Source of the DNA: Bifidobacterium tibiigranuli
Lineage (GTDB): Bacteria > Actinomycetota > Actinomycetes > Actinomycetales > Bifidobacteriaceae
Direction of reading: 5' to 3'
DNA length: 64,000 nt
Assembly: GCF_009371885.1 (NCBI RefSeq)
Contig: NZ_QLZA01000002.1
Span: 124,001 to 188,000 of the forward strand
Part shown: positions 45,471 to 53,426 of the stretch, one piece after another
How positions within the stretch are numbered: the first letter of the stretch is position 1
How the letters are laid out: every line of letters starts with the position of its first letter
Notes under the pieces: model-generated
What the model was told of the DNA's origin: nothing
The model's input: only the letters and a program-made list of their open reading frames with translations
Database searches by the model: none
Program-made: the position numbers and the translations under genes

Positions 45471-48131
45471 TTAGCGGGCCTCGGCGAGCTGGGCAGCGAA
45501 GGCGATCAGGGCGTGGTCGGTGCCTGCGGGGCCGACCACGCATGCGCCGCAGGGCAGACCGTCGGCGGTTTCGCAGGGCACGCTGACGGCTGGCAGACCG
45601 CCGACGCCGGCGATGCCGGTCAGTCGCAACGTCTGCGCACGGGCCTGCTCGATGGCGGCGAGGCCGTCCGCGCCGGGGTTGGATAGCGGCGCGACCGAGG
45701 AGGACGAGGGAATGAGCAGCGCGCGATTGCCGAGTTCGGCGCGGATGGACGCCCGAGCCTCCTGCAGCCGCTGGCACGCCGCGTCATACTGCCCGGCAGT
45801 GATATGCGAGTCGTGCTCGAAGCGGGCCGCGACCTCGGGCGCGAGCGAATCCCAATGCTTCGACACCCATGCGCCATCGATGCGCCACGCCTCGAAGCCG
45901 CGCACGGTCGCGAAGATATCAAGCCAATCGTCGAGCAACTGCGGGGTGAACGCAATCGGCGAGGTGGGCAGCGCCTCGCTAGCCGCCGTACGGAATGCGG
46001 CAAACGCCGACTGCACATCCGGCTGCACGCACTCATCCAACGCAGGGCACACGACAAGGCTGCCGTCCAACGCCGCCGTGTCGGCATCCGGCATCAGCGC
46101 ATGGGCTGCGAGCGCCAGGGTCTGCCCGTCGCGGGTGAGCACGCCAACGGTGTCGAAGGACTCGGAAAGCGGGTAGACGCCTTCGCGCGTGACGCGATCA
46201 TGCGTGGTGCGGATGCCCCACAAGCCTTGGTACGAGGCCGGAATGCGAATCGAACCGGCTGTGTCGGTCCCCAAGCCGATCTCGACCTGCCCGCAGGCGA
46301 CTGCCGACGCGGGGCCGGAAGTCGACCCGCCGCTGATGCGGCCCTGCGCCCGGGGGTTGGGCGGCGTGCCGTAGTGGACGTTCGCGCCGGCCAAGGAATA
46401 CGCGAATTCGTCGCTTTGCGCGATGCCCTGCACCGCAGCGCCGGCTTCGAGCAGCCGTTGCAACGCCGGCGCATTGGCCGATTCGATTGGCGCTTCGGCC
46501 AGATAGTCCGGATTGCCCGCGCCGATGGCGAAACCGCGCACGGCGAAGAGGTCCTTGACCGCAACGCGCATGCCTTGCAAGGGGCTGGCGACTACGGAAC
46601 TGGAAGTCGTATCGTCCTTGGAGACTGCAGGCGGCACAAGCGGCGCGCCGACCACGCGCCAGATGCGTGCGTCAATCGCCGGGGCCGGATAGGTCAAGTG
46701 CGCGTCCACGATGCGCCAACGGCCGCTGATGCGCTGCCATAGCTGGGTCTGATTGACGACACCGCCCGCGTCCTTGCGGAATTCGGACACCACGCCTGCC
46801 GCATCCTTGCCCAGCATGCGCGAGACGCGCCGGGTCAGCGTGCGCGAGGGAGCGCCACCGCGCTTAGAGCGGAAGGCCGTGATGGCGTCATGCCCAGCGA
46901 GCATGCCCGACGAGTCGGTGCGCACCACGGGGACGCCATCAGGATCCCGCGCGAAGAGTTCGCTCATGGTCGCCACATCGTCGCTCATCAGCGCCGATTC
47001 GTACGCTTCCAGCGCGTCCTGCAGCGAATGGTCCGCGAATTTCGCGAGGAAGGCCATGGCTTTCTCGTAGCCGGTACTGCGTTTGAACAGCGAGGTGTCG
47101 ATAAGCCCGTGCGCTCCGGCGACGAGATCCACCGCCTGGGTCACGTCGAAGTCCACTGCCGCAGACAGCAGCAGATAGGCCTGATGCTCCGGGACCGCGA
47201 ACAAGTGGGAGATAATTTCAATCGCATTGCGCACGCTTTCGCGCAGCGCCACATCGATATCCGCATCCATGCCCATCGGGATGATCCGGCCATGTGCATA
47301 AGCAAAGGGCTTCTCGTTATCGCCGAACAGCTCGCGTCGCTCGGCGGCCGACACCACGTCGATATGCAGTTCGGCCCGCAGCGAGGCTTCCAGCGCAGTC
47401 AGGGCGACTTCGCCGTTGCCCTGGGCAAAATGCGGGTCGCCGATGTACAGCCCCGCGCCTTCGATCTGCACGGGCAGGAAGAGCGTCGCCCCTTCGGTCA
47501 GCTCGTTGAGATCAATGTTGCCGCCGTATTCGGCCGGCGGAATCGAATTGGGCCGCTCATCCGAATCGACTGTCACGCCCATGATGCCAAGGAATGGCCG
47601 CATCGGGAAGGAAGTCTTCCCGCCGTTGTCGAGCGCGAATTCGGCGCGGTCGCCGTTCGCCCGGCAGAACTGCCCGTAATTGCCGTCAAAGCCCTCCACA
47701 TTGGCGAGCACGCCGCGCGCATGACGTGTGGAAATCACGCCATAGGGCACGCGCCTGTCCAGCCGGGAGACACTTACGGCAAGCAAATCGCCCGGGTGGG
47801 CGCCAGGCACTTCGATCGGGCCGGTCACCACATGCGGGCCGTCGTGGACCGCATCGCGCTGATTCGCCGCGACAATCGCCACCGCGTCATCGAGGACCTC
47901 ATCGCGCGAGACGCCGCAACCGCCGAAATAGCGCACCGGATCGCTGCCCTGATCAGGCAGCAGCCCTTCGTGGCTCACGGTGTCGATGACGATGTCGCCG
48001 CCCGGCGCAACGCTGCCGATGAAGGCATCATGCCGCGCAGGCAGCCGCCCCCACAGCACATGCTCCGGCACAGAGCTGATGTAGTTCGCGCCTTGCGGTA
48101 CGTCTGTTGAGGGTTGCAGTATCCGCGTCAT
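45471..48131 (-). CDS. Three-domain fusion: acetamidase/formamidase, HpxZ/AtzH-like (DUF3225), amidase
   Basis: 886 residues in one frame. Residues 1-345 match the acetamidase/formamidase family (GPIEVPGAHPGDLLAV; YGGNIDLNEL; GDPHFAQGNGEVA). Residues 368-482 match the HpxZ/AtzH (DUF3225) fold (AYESALMSDDVATMSELF; WRIVDAHLTYP). Residues 518-886 are an amidase-signature enzyme with Lys526 (AVKDLF), the GGSTSG serine and Ser627 (TDTAGSIR). In Klebsiella, HpxY and HpxZ belong to the oxalurate step after allantoin breakdown. I infer conversion of oxalurate to oxamate by the C-terminal half and perhaps oxamate to oxalate by the N-terminal domain. Last gene of the allantoin set, 80 bp after allantoinase. 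No AtzG/HpxX-like subunit is seen. Domain calls firm; reaction inferred. Confidence 0.85.
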   Translation of the reverse strand: MTRILQPSTDVPQGANYISSVPEHVLWGRLPARHDAFIGSVAPGGDIVIDTVSHEGLLPDQGSDPVRYFGGCGVSRDEVLDDAVAIVAANQRDAVHDGPHVVTGPIEVPGAHPGDLLAVSVSRLDRRVPYGVISTRHARGVLANVEGFDGNYGQFCRANGDRAEFALDNGGKTSFPMRPFLGIMGVTVDSDERPNSIPPAEYGGNIDLNELTEGATLFLPVQIEGAGLYIGDPHFAQGNGEVALTALEASLRAELHIDVVSAAERRELFGDNEKPFAYAHGRIIPMGMDADIDVALRESVRNAIEIISHLFAVPEHQAYLLLSAAVDFDVTQAVDLVAGAHGLIDTSLFKRSTGYEKAMAFLAKFADHSLQDALEAYESALMSDDVATMSELFARDPDGVPVVRTDSSGMLAGHDAITAFRSKRGGAPSRTLTRRVSRMLGKDAAGVVSEFRKDAGGVVNQTQLWQRISGRWRIVDAHLTYPAPAIDARIWRVVGAPLVPPAVSKDDTTSSSVVASPLQGMRVAVKDLFAVRGFAIGAGNPDYLAEAPIESANAPALQRLLEAGAAVQGIAQSDEFAYSLAGANVHYGTPPNPRAQGRISGGSTSGPASAVACGQVEIGLGTDTAGSIRIPASYQGLWGIRTTHDRVTREGVYPLSESFDTVGVLTRDGQTLALAAHALMPDADTAALDGSLVVCPALDECVQPDVQSAFAAFRTAASEALPTSPIAFTPQLLDDWLDIFATVRGFEAWRIDGAWVSKHWDSLAPEVAARFEHDSHITAGQYDAACQRLQEARASIRAELGNRALLIPSSSSVAPLSNPGADGLAAIEQARAQTLRLTGIAGVGGLPAVSVPCETADGLPCGACVVGPAGTDHALIAFAAQLAEAR

Positions 48132-48211
48132 GCCTTGCTTCCTATCCGTGTGCCATGTGGTGTTGTTTCAGTTCGCCGTCGGCACGATTCTGCCCACATG
48201 CGGCGGCCAAG

Positions 48212-49621
48212 CTACGGCCGAGTGATGAGATTGCTCGGCCTGGCGGCAGGTTCGACCCCGCCGATCAGCACGCGCTCCACTATACCGTCGAGCGTCGCCC
48301 CGTCGAAGGCACTTATCGGATTGCGGCTGAGCAACTCGCTCGCGTGCACGGTGAAGCTCTCGTCGGGGCGCAGCACCACCAAGTCGGCGCGCTTGCCCGG
48401 CGCAATCTCGCCACGGTCATTCAGGCCAACAAATTGCGCGCTGCTGGTGCTCATCCACCGCACCACATCCGACAGCGTGAAGCCGCGCCGCTTCGCCTCG
48501 GTCAGCACCGCGCGGAAGCCGACCTGCAGGCTCGAAACACCGCCCCACGCCGTAGCCAGCGGACCGGCCTTCATCTGCGCGGTCGTCGGGGAATGGTCGG
48601 TCACCACGATGTCGAGCACGCCGTCCGCGAGCCCTTGCCACAGCTGATCCTGCTCGTGCTTGTCGCGAATCGGCGGGCAGCATTTGAACGCCGTGTCGCC
48701 GTCGGGAATATGGTCGCAGTCCAAGGTCAGGTAATGCGGGCAGGTTTCGGCGCTCAGCGGCAGCCCTCTCTTCTTAGCGTCCGCGATAACGCCGACCGTC
48801 TGGCCGCTGGATACATGCAGAATATGCGTGCGGCAGCCGGTTTCGGCCACGAGCTTCGCAATCTGCGCGACGGCATCGGCCTCGCTCGACCCAGGCCGCG
48901 AATCCACGAAACTGCGGTAGGTCTGGTCGATATGGCCGGCGTGGGCCGTCAGCTCGTCGGGGTCTTCGGAATGAATGATCAGCGTGCCGCCGAAGGACTT
49001 GATCTCCTCCATCACGGTGCGCACCTGGTCGTAGCGCAATGAGCCGTACTCGTCGACGCCGCTGGGCGAGAGGAAGCATTTGAAGCCGAACACGCCCGCA
49101 TCCCAGAGCGGCTTCAGGTGGCCGATATTGCTGGAATCCACGCCGCCCCAGAAGCCCAGCTCGGTGTAGGCCTTGTTGCGCGCGGCATCGAGCTTGATGT
49201 TCAGCGCCTCGACGGTCATCGTGGGCGGGTTGCTGTTGAGCGGCATATCGATAACCGTCGTCACGCCGCCGGCCGCAGCCGCCCGCGTGGCGTAGTCGAA
49301 GCCCTCCCATTCGGTGCGGCCCGGCTCGTTGATATGCACATGCGTGTCCACGATGCCGGGAATCAGCACCGCTTCGTCAGCCAGATCGGTGGTCTGCGCA
49401 GCGGACGCGGCGGCAGAAACGGCAGCGGTCTCCTGCGGATCGTCCCAGACCTTGGCGATGAAACCGTCTTGTACTGCCACCGCACGGGGCGCTATCGAGC
49501 CCTGCGCGAGCACGCGACCACGGATGATCAGATCGTAGCTTTCCGGAGAGGCGCTGCCTGAGGCCGTTGCGCTGCCGGAACCTGAGGTACTCTGTGGTGA
49601 AAAACTCTGTGATGAATTCAT
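48212..49621 (-). CDS. allB: Allantoinase
   Basis: 469 residues of the cyclic amidohydrolase family. Metal ligands are visible: His94 and His96 (DTHVHINEPGRTEWEGF), carboxylated Lys181 (GFKCFL), His217 (IIHSED), His269 (ILHVSS) and Asp342 (VVTDHSP). The phrase after DTHVH is typical of allantoinases and unlike dihydroorotases. It opens the hydantoin ring of allantoin to allantoate. The N-terminal 28 residues and a loop near 63-78 are Ser/Ala-rich. GGAGG precedes the ATG. Confidence 0.92.
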   Translation of the reverse strand: MNSSQSFSPQSTSGSGSATASGSASPESYDLIIRGRVLAQGSIAPRAVAVQDGFIAKVWDDPQETAAVSAAASAAQTTDLADEAVLIPGIVDTHVHINEPGRTEWEGFDYATRAAAAGGVTTVIDMPLNSNPPTMTVEALNIKLDAARNKAYTELGFWGGVDSSNIGHLKPLWDAGVFGFKCFLSPSGVDEYGSLRYDQVRTVMEEIKSFGGTLIIHSEDPDELTAHAGHIDQTYRSFVDSRPGSSEADAVAQIAKLVAETGCRTHILHVSSGQTVGVIADAKKRGLPLSAETCPHYLTLDCDHIPDGDTAFKCCPPIRDKHEQDQLWQGLADGVLDIVVTDHSPTTAQMKAGPLATAWGGVSSLQVGFRAVLTEAKRRGFTLSDVVRWMSTSSAQFVGLNDRGEIAPGKRADLVVLRPDESFTVHASELLSRNPISAFDGATLDGIVERVLIGGVEPAARPSNLITRP

Positions 49622-49754
49622 CGTATTCCTCCATTGCTTGACACTGATTGTGCTTGATGCTGATTACGTGGTGTCGGCGTGTGTCGGCAGGGATGTTGGG
49701 CAGCTATGCGGCTATTGAGCGGCTGTTGCGATTGAGCAGCTATCGGCTATTCCT

Positions 49755-51062
49755 TTATTCCTTGGCATCCTGCGCGCGGGCCACGGCCAGCACCGCACGG
49801 GAGAAGGCATCGGTGCCGTACGCGACATCATCGAGGCGCACCGATTCGCCCGGATTATGGCTGATACCGCCCTTGCAGCGCACGTAGAGCATGGCGATGG
49901 GCAGCAGCTCGCCGACGGCCATGCCGTCATGCCCCGGGTAGCTGATGAGCCCGAACGCCTCCTTCTGCTCCGCCTCTACGATGCCCTGCTCGATGCAGCC
50001 ACGCAGGAATTCGTCGCAGATCATCGCATCGGCGGTGTGGATGCACCGCTTGCTGTAGCTCACGCCGCGCTTGGCGGCGACCTCGTCGAAGGCCTGCCAT
50101 ATGCGCCCGTAGACCTCGTCGCGCAGCTCGTTGGTACCCGCGCGCAGATCCAGGGTGAAGGTGGCGTTGGACGCGATTACGTTGACCCCGCCCGGCAGCG
50201 TGGACAGACCGCCCACGTTGGCCCGCGTCCCGGCGGTCTGGCTGATGCGGTCGATGGCTTCGATCATTTCGGCGGCGGCGGTGAGCGCGTCCTTGCGCAG
50301 GTCGTAGGGCGTGGCGATATGCCGCGATTCGCCGTCGACGCTGACCACATAGCGCGAGGCGGCGGCGATGGAGCTCACCGAGGAGAGCGCACGGTCGCGC
50401 TGCTCGAGAATCGGCCCCTGCTCGATATGGAATTCGAGATAGCCAACCGCCTGCTCGCGCGTATACGCCGCGTCGCGCACCTTGCTCGGGTCGAGCCCGA
50501 ACGAGGTGAAGGCCTCGCTCATGCTCATGCCGTTCTTGTCACGCAGTTGCAGCCATTCGTCCTTCCACTTTCCAGCGAGTGCATAGGAGCCCAGCAGCGT
50601 GGCGCCGTAACGCACGCCTTCCTCATCGCCAAAGGCGACGACGTCCAGAGAGAAGGGCAGCTTGGCGGTCTCGCCGCTGGCGATGAGCTGCTTGGCGACG
50701 GCAAGCCCGGTGATCACGCCGAGGATGCCATCGTATTTGCCGGCGTCCGGCACGGTATCCAAATGCGAGCCCAGAATCAGCGCGGGCAGGCCGGGCGTGC
50801 GGCCCTCGACGTGGCCGATGAGATTGCCGGCTGGATCGCGGTGCACGGTCAGGCCCGCGCTGCGCATCCACTCGCCGACCAGCGTGTAGACCTGGTCCAT
50901 CTCGGGCGAGAGATAGGTGCGCTCGATGCCGCCTTCCATATCGCTGAATTCCGCCAGCTTGTCGCAGCGCTCCATGATCTCCTGCGCGGCGTCAAGCGCC
51001 CACGGCGCGAAGACCGGCTGTGCGTCCGGCGCTACAGCGTCTTGCGATGTTGCTTCATTCAT
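49755..51062 (-). CDS. allC: Allantoate amidohydrolase (M20/hydantoinase-carbamoylase family)
   Basis: About 435 residues from ATG 51062 (AGGA 6 bp upstream; an ATG at 51068 is adjacent to it). Dinuclear metal site: LGSHLDTV, GKYDGILGV, GDEEGVRY, EFHIEQGP and SHNPGE. Family members cut carbamoyl amides; the neighbours make allantoate the substrate, giving ureidoglycine, CO2 and ammonia. Gap of 95 bp from the aminotransferase gene. Confidence 0.9.
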   Translation of the reverse strand: MNEATSQDAVAPDAQPVFAPWALDAAQEIMERCDKLAEFSDMEGGIERTYLSPEMDQVYTLVGEWMRSAGLTVHRDPAGNLIGHVEGRTPGLPALILGSHLDTVPDAGKYDGILGVITGLAVAKQLIASGETAKLPFSLDVVAFGDEEGVRYGATLLGSYALAGKWKDEWLQLRDKNGMSMSEAFTSFGLDPSKVRDAAYTREQAVGYLEFHIEQGPILEQRDRALSSVSSIAAASRYVVSVDGESRHIATPYDLRKDALTAAAEMIEAIDRISQTAGTRANVGGLSTLPGGVNVIASNATFTLDLRAGTNELRDEVYGRIWQAFDEVAAKRGVSYSKRCIHTADAMICDEFLRGCIEQGIVEAEQKEAFGLISYPGHDGMAVGELLPIAMLYVRCKGGISHNPGESVRLDDVAYGTDAFSRAVLAVARAQDAKE

Positions 51063-51157
51063 ATTCATTCCTGGCTTTCTTTCATGCCCGTTGCCTGTTT
51101 GCCAAATGCCTTGTCCCCGCCTTGTTCACCAAGCTGCACAGTCTACCGAGCTGCGTT

Positions 51158-52381
51158 TCATGCTCCGTAAACCGCCAGCGCAGCCTCGATGCCCTTCTCC
51201 GTATTCACCGCCACGCCTTGGCGTTCCAGCACGGAGCCGAGCGCCGCCGCCGCAGTGAGCACCGCGTCCTTGCGGGCATTGGCTCCCATCACGCCGATGC
51301 GCCAGATGGTGCCCTTGAGCGGGCCGAAGGACGACGCGATCTCCACGCCGAAGTCGCCCAGCAGTTGCCCACGCACTGCCACATCATCCGCGCCAGCGGG
51401 AATCTTCACGCCGATGACGTCATTCATGCGGTTGGCCTGGTCGCCGTACAGCGACAGTCCCATACCCTGCACCGCCGCAGCCATGGCCGCGCCATTGAGC
51501 CGATGCCGCTCGATGACGGCGTCAACGCCCTCTTCGACCACGAGGCGGCAGGCCTCGTGCACGGCGTAGAGCATATGCGTGGCTTCGGTGTGGTGGTTGA
51601 GGTGACGCGGACCCCAGTAATCGAAGATCTGCGGCAGATCGAAGTAGTTGCTGTGGATGCGCGAGCCGCTGATCTCATCCTGGGAATCGGCGACGCCCGC
51701 CTCGATGCTTTTGCGCTGCTCCATCACGGCCACTGCGCGCTCGGACACGGTTATCGGCGCCATGCCGGAGGGGCCGCCGAAGCACTTCTGCATGCCGGTG
51801 GTCACGATATCGATGCCCCATTCGTCGGCGCGCAGGTCGTTGCCGAGCAGGGCGGCCGTGGAGTCGGTGTACAGCAGCGCGCCGTTGCGGTGGCATATCT
51901 CGCCCAGACCTTCAAGCGGCTGGCGCATCGTCGTGGAGGTGTCGCCGTGGACGGTCGCCACCAGCTTCGGCTTGACGCTTTCGATGGCCTGCGTGATCTC
52001 CTCGATGGAGAACACCTCGCCCCAGGGCTTTTCAATGGCGTGCACATCCGCGCCGCAACGCTCCGCGATCTCCTTGAGCAGCAGGCCGAAACGCCCCGCA
52101 CAGCACACCAGCACCGGGTCGCCCGGTGCCAGCACGGAGACGAAGGCCGCTTCGATGGCCGAGCGCGATGTGCCGTCAACCACCATCGTCTGCTTATTCT
52201 CGGTCTTGAAAATCGTGCGCAGCATTTCCTGCACCTCGCCCATAACCTTGAACATGTAGGGATCGAACTGCCCGACCGTCGGCTTGGACATGGCCTGCAG
52301 CACGCGCGGGTCGACATTCACCGGCCCCGGTGCCATCAGGAGGCGGTGCGGCGGGTTCAGCGGCGCTATGGTGTGCGACAT
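51158..52381 (-). CDS. pucG: Ureidoglycine-glyoxylate aminotransferase (PucG type)
   Basis: 407 residues from MSHTIAPLN (AAGGAG 6 bp upstream). Fold type I PLP enzyme of the alanine-glyoxylate family, with PLP Lys199 (TTGMQKCFGGPSG). Gln38 (VGQFDP) and Asn262 (HLNHHTEATHML) fall where PucG enzymes, as I recall, carry the Gln37/Asn264 pair that distinguishes them from alanine-glyoxylate aminotransferases. It would transfer the amino group of ureidoglycine to glyoxylate, giving glycine and oxalurate. The oxalurate is the link to the fused amidase. Confidence 0.88.
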   Translation of the reverse strand: MSHTIAPLNPPHRLLMAPGPVNVDPRVLQAMSKPTVGQFDPYMFKVMGEVQEMLRTIFKTENKQTMVVDGTSRSAIEAAFVSVLAPGDPVLVCCAGRFGLLLKEIAERCGADVHAIEKPWGEVFSIEEITQAIESVKPKLVATVHGDTSTTMRQPLEGLGEICHRNGALLYTDSTAALLGNDLRADEWGIDIVTTGMQKCFGGPSGMAPITVSERAVAVMEQRKSIEAGVADSQDEISGSRIHSNYFDLPQIFDYWGPRHLNHHTEATHMLYAVHEACRLVVEEGVDAVIERHRLNGAAMAAAVQGMGLSLYGDQANRMNDVIGVKIPAGADDVAVRGQLLGDFGVEIASSFGPLKGTIWRIGVMGANARKDAVLTAAAALGSVLERQGVAVNTEKGIEAALAVYGA

Positions 52382-52457
52382 GGAATACTCCTTTTCGGCT
52401 CGGGCGGCGCACACAGACTGATACTGCCTGCGTCAGACCCGGCTTATTGCTTCGTTA

Positions 52458-52502
52458 TGAAATCTTTCTTTCTAAAGTTACCTCATAGAAATTAAAATTT
52501 CA
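52458..52502. promoter_or_regulatory. Paired RpiR-type sites ahead of pucG
   Basis: TGAAATCTTTCTTTCT (52458-52473) and AGAAATTAAAATTTCA (52487-52502), starts 29 bp apart. They resemble the pair at 55138-55181 in sequence and spacing. The region lies between the racemase stop and the pucG start and suggests a second transcription start in the cluster. Confidence 0.5.
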
Positions 52503-53237
52503 CTACGATACCGAGAAGCTTTCCAATAGACCATCAACCTGCTTGGGAAGCGGAGCGGCGAATTCGCCGGTTTTGCAGGTGCCGACACCTATGCGCACAA
52601 GGCTTTCGGCGAAGGCCGCGCCTGCCGCCACGCCGTCCACGACTGGCACGCCAAGACGGTCGCTGAGCCGCGCGCACATCTTGGCCATGCCCGCGCAGCC
52701 AAGCACAATCGCGTCGGCATGCGTGCTTTCCAGCACGTCAAGGCATTCGGCTTCCAGCGCGCGGTAGGAGCCTTCCTCGTCGCTTTCGAGGCCGAGCACC
52801 GGCACCTCGCAGGCGCGATAGGCCACGCATTGGCGCTCAAAGCCATATTCCAGCACCAAGTCTCGTGCGCGGCCGAGCGTGCGGCCCAAGGTGGTGACGA
52901 TGGCGAAGGAGCGCCCGGCGAAGCTTGCGGCGTGGAATGCCGCCTGCGCGATGCCGATCACCGGACCGGTAGCCAGCTCGCGCGCCGCCATCAGCCCCGG
53001 GTCGCCGAAGCATGCGAGCACATAGGCATCGACGCCGTCAACCTCCCCTTTGCGCACCTCGTCGATCACGCCGACAGAGGCCAGCGCCTCGTCATAATGG
53101 CCTTCGATCGACACCGGGCCCATGCTCGGGCTCACGGCCTCGATGATCGTTTCTTCGCTCACGGCGGCGCGGGCCGCCTCGCCGATGGAACGCGTCATCG
53201 AAAGCGTAGTGTTGGGGTTGATGACCTTGATCTTCAC
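52503..53237 (-). CDS. Allantoin/hydantoin racemase (HpxA-like)
   Basis: 244 residues of the Asp/Glu racemase superfamily. The start VINPNTTLSMT and two catalytic cysteines, Cys76 (LACFGDPG) and Cys181 (VLGCAGMAK), fit allantoin and hydantoin racemases. It would interconvert R- and S-allantoin so that both enter the pathway. Start is GTG with AAGGAG upstream. Preceded by six 14-bp tandem repeats. Confidence 0.88.
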   Translation of the reverse strand: MKIKVINPNTTLSMTRSIGEAARAAVSEETIIEAVSPSMGPVSIEGHYDEALASVGVIDEVRKGEVDGVDAYVLACFGDPGLMAARELATGPVIGIAQAAFHAASFAGRSFAIVTTLGRTLGRARDLVLEYGFERQCVAYRACEVPVLGLESDEEGSYRALEAECLDVLESTHADAIVLGCAGMAKMCARLSDRLGVPVVDGVAAGAAFAESLVRIGVGTCKTGEFAAPLPKQVDGLLESFSVS

Positions 53238-53252
53238 GATTCGTCTCCTTGT

Positions 53253-53336
53253 GAACGCTGCTGTCTGAACGGCGCTGCTTGAACGGCACTATTTAAACAG
53301 CACTGCTTAAACGGCGACGTTTGCATGCCGCTGCTT
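53253..53336. repeat. Six 14-bp degenerate tandem repeats
   Basis: Units begin at 53253, 53267, 53281, 53295, 53309 and 53323; consensus GAACGGCrCTGCTT. The array sits between the permease stop and the racemase ribosome site, so it lies in the leader or intercistronic mRNA. The period is not a multiple of 3 and no protein is encoded. Could be a protein-binding array or slippage product. Confidence 0.75.
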
Positions 53337-53426
53337 AAATATTTACATATCGGCGTGCGGTGCGTGCAGCGTGATTGCCACGCCGTACGCACCGCAAACA
53401 GCTTATGCTCTTGCAGACTTTACTGC

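Noticed and set aside
45471-48131. Three separate genes wrongly joined
   Set aside because: One continuous frame runs through all domains with natural linkers and no internal stop, and codon composition does not change; no internal ribosome site near the domain joins was noticed.
48212-49621. Dihydroorotase (pyrC) instead of allantoinase
   Set aside because: The sequence after DTHVH (INEPGRTEWEGF) and the allantoin neighbours fit allantoinase; no pyrimidine genes are nearby.
53253-53336. CRISPR array or coding repeat at the 14-bp units
   Set aside because: Units are contiguous and degenerate, with no spacers; the period would break any reading frame.
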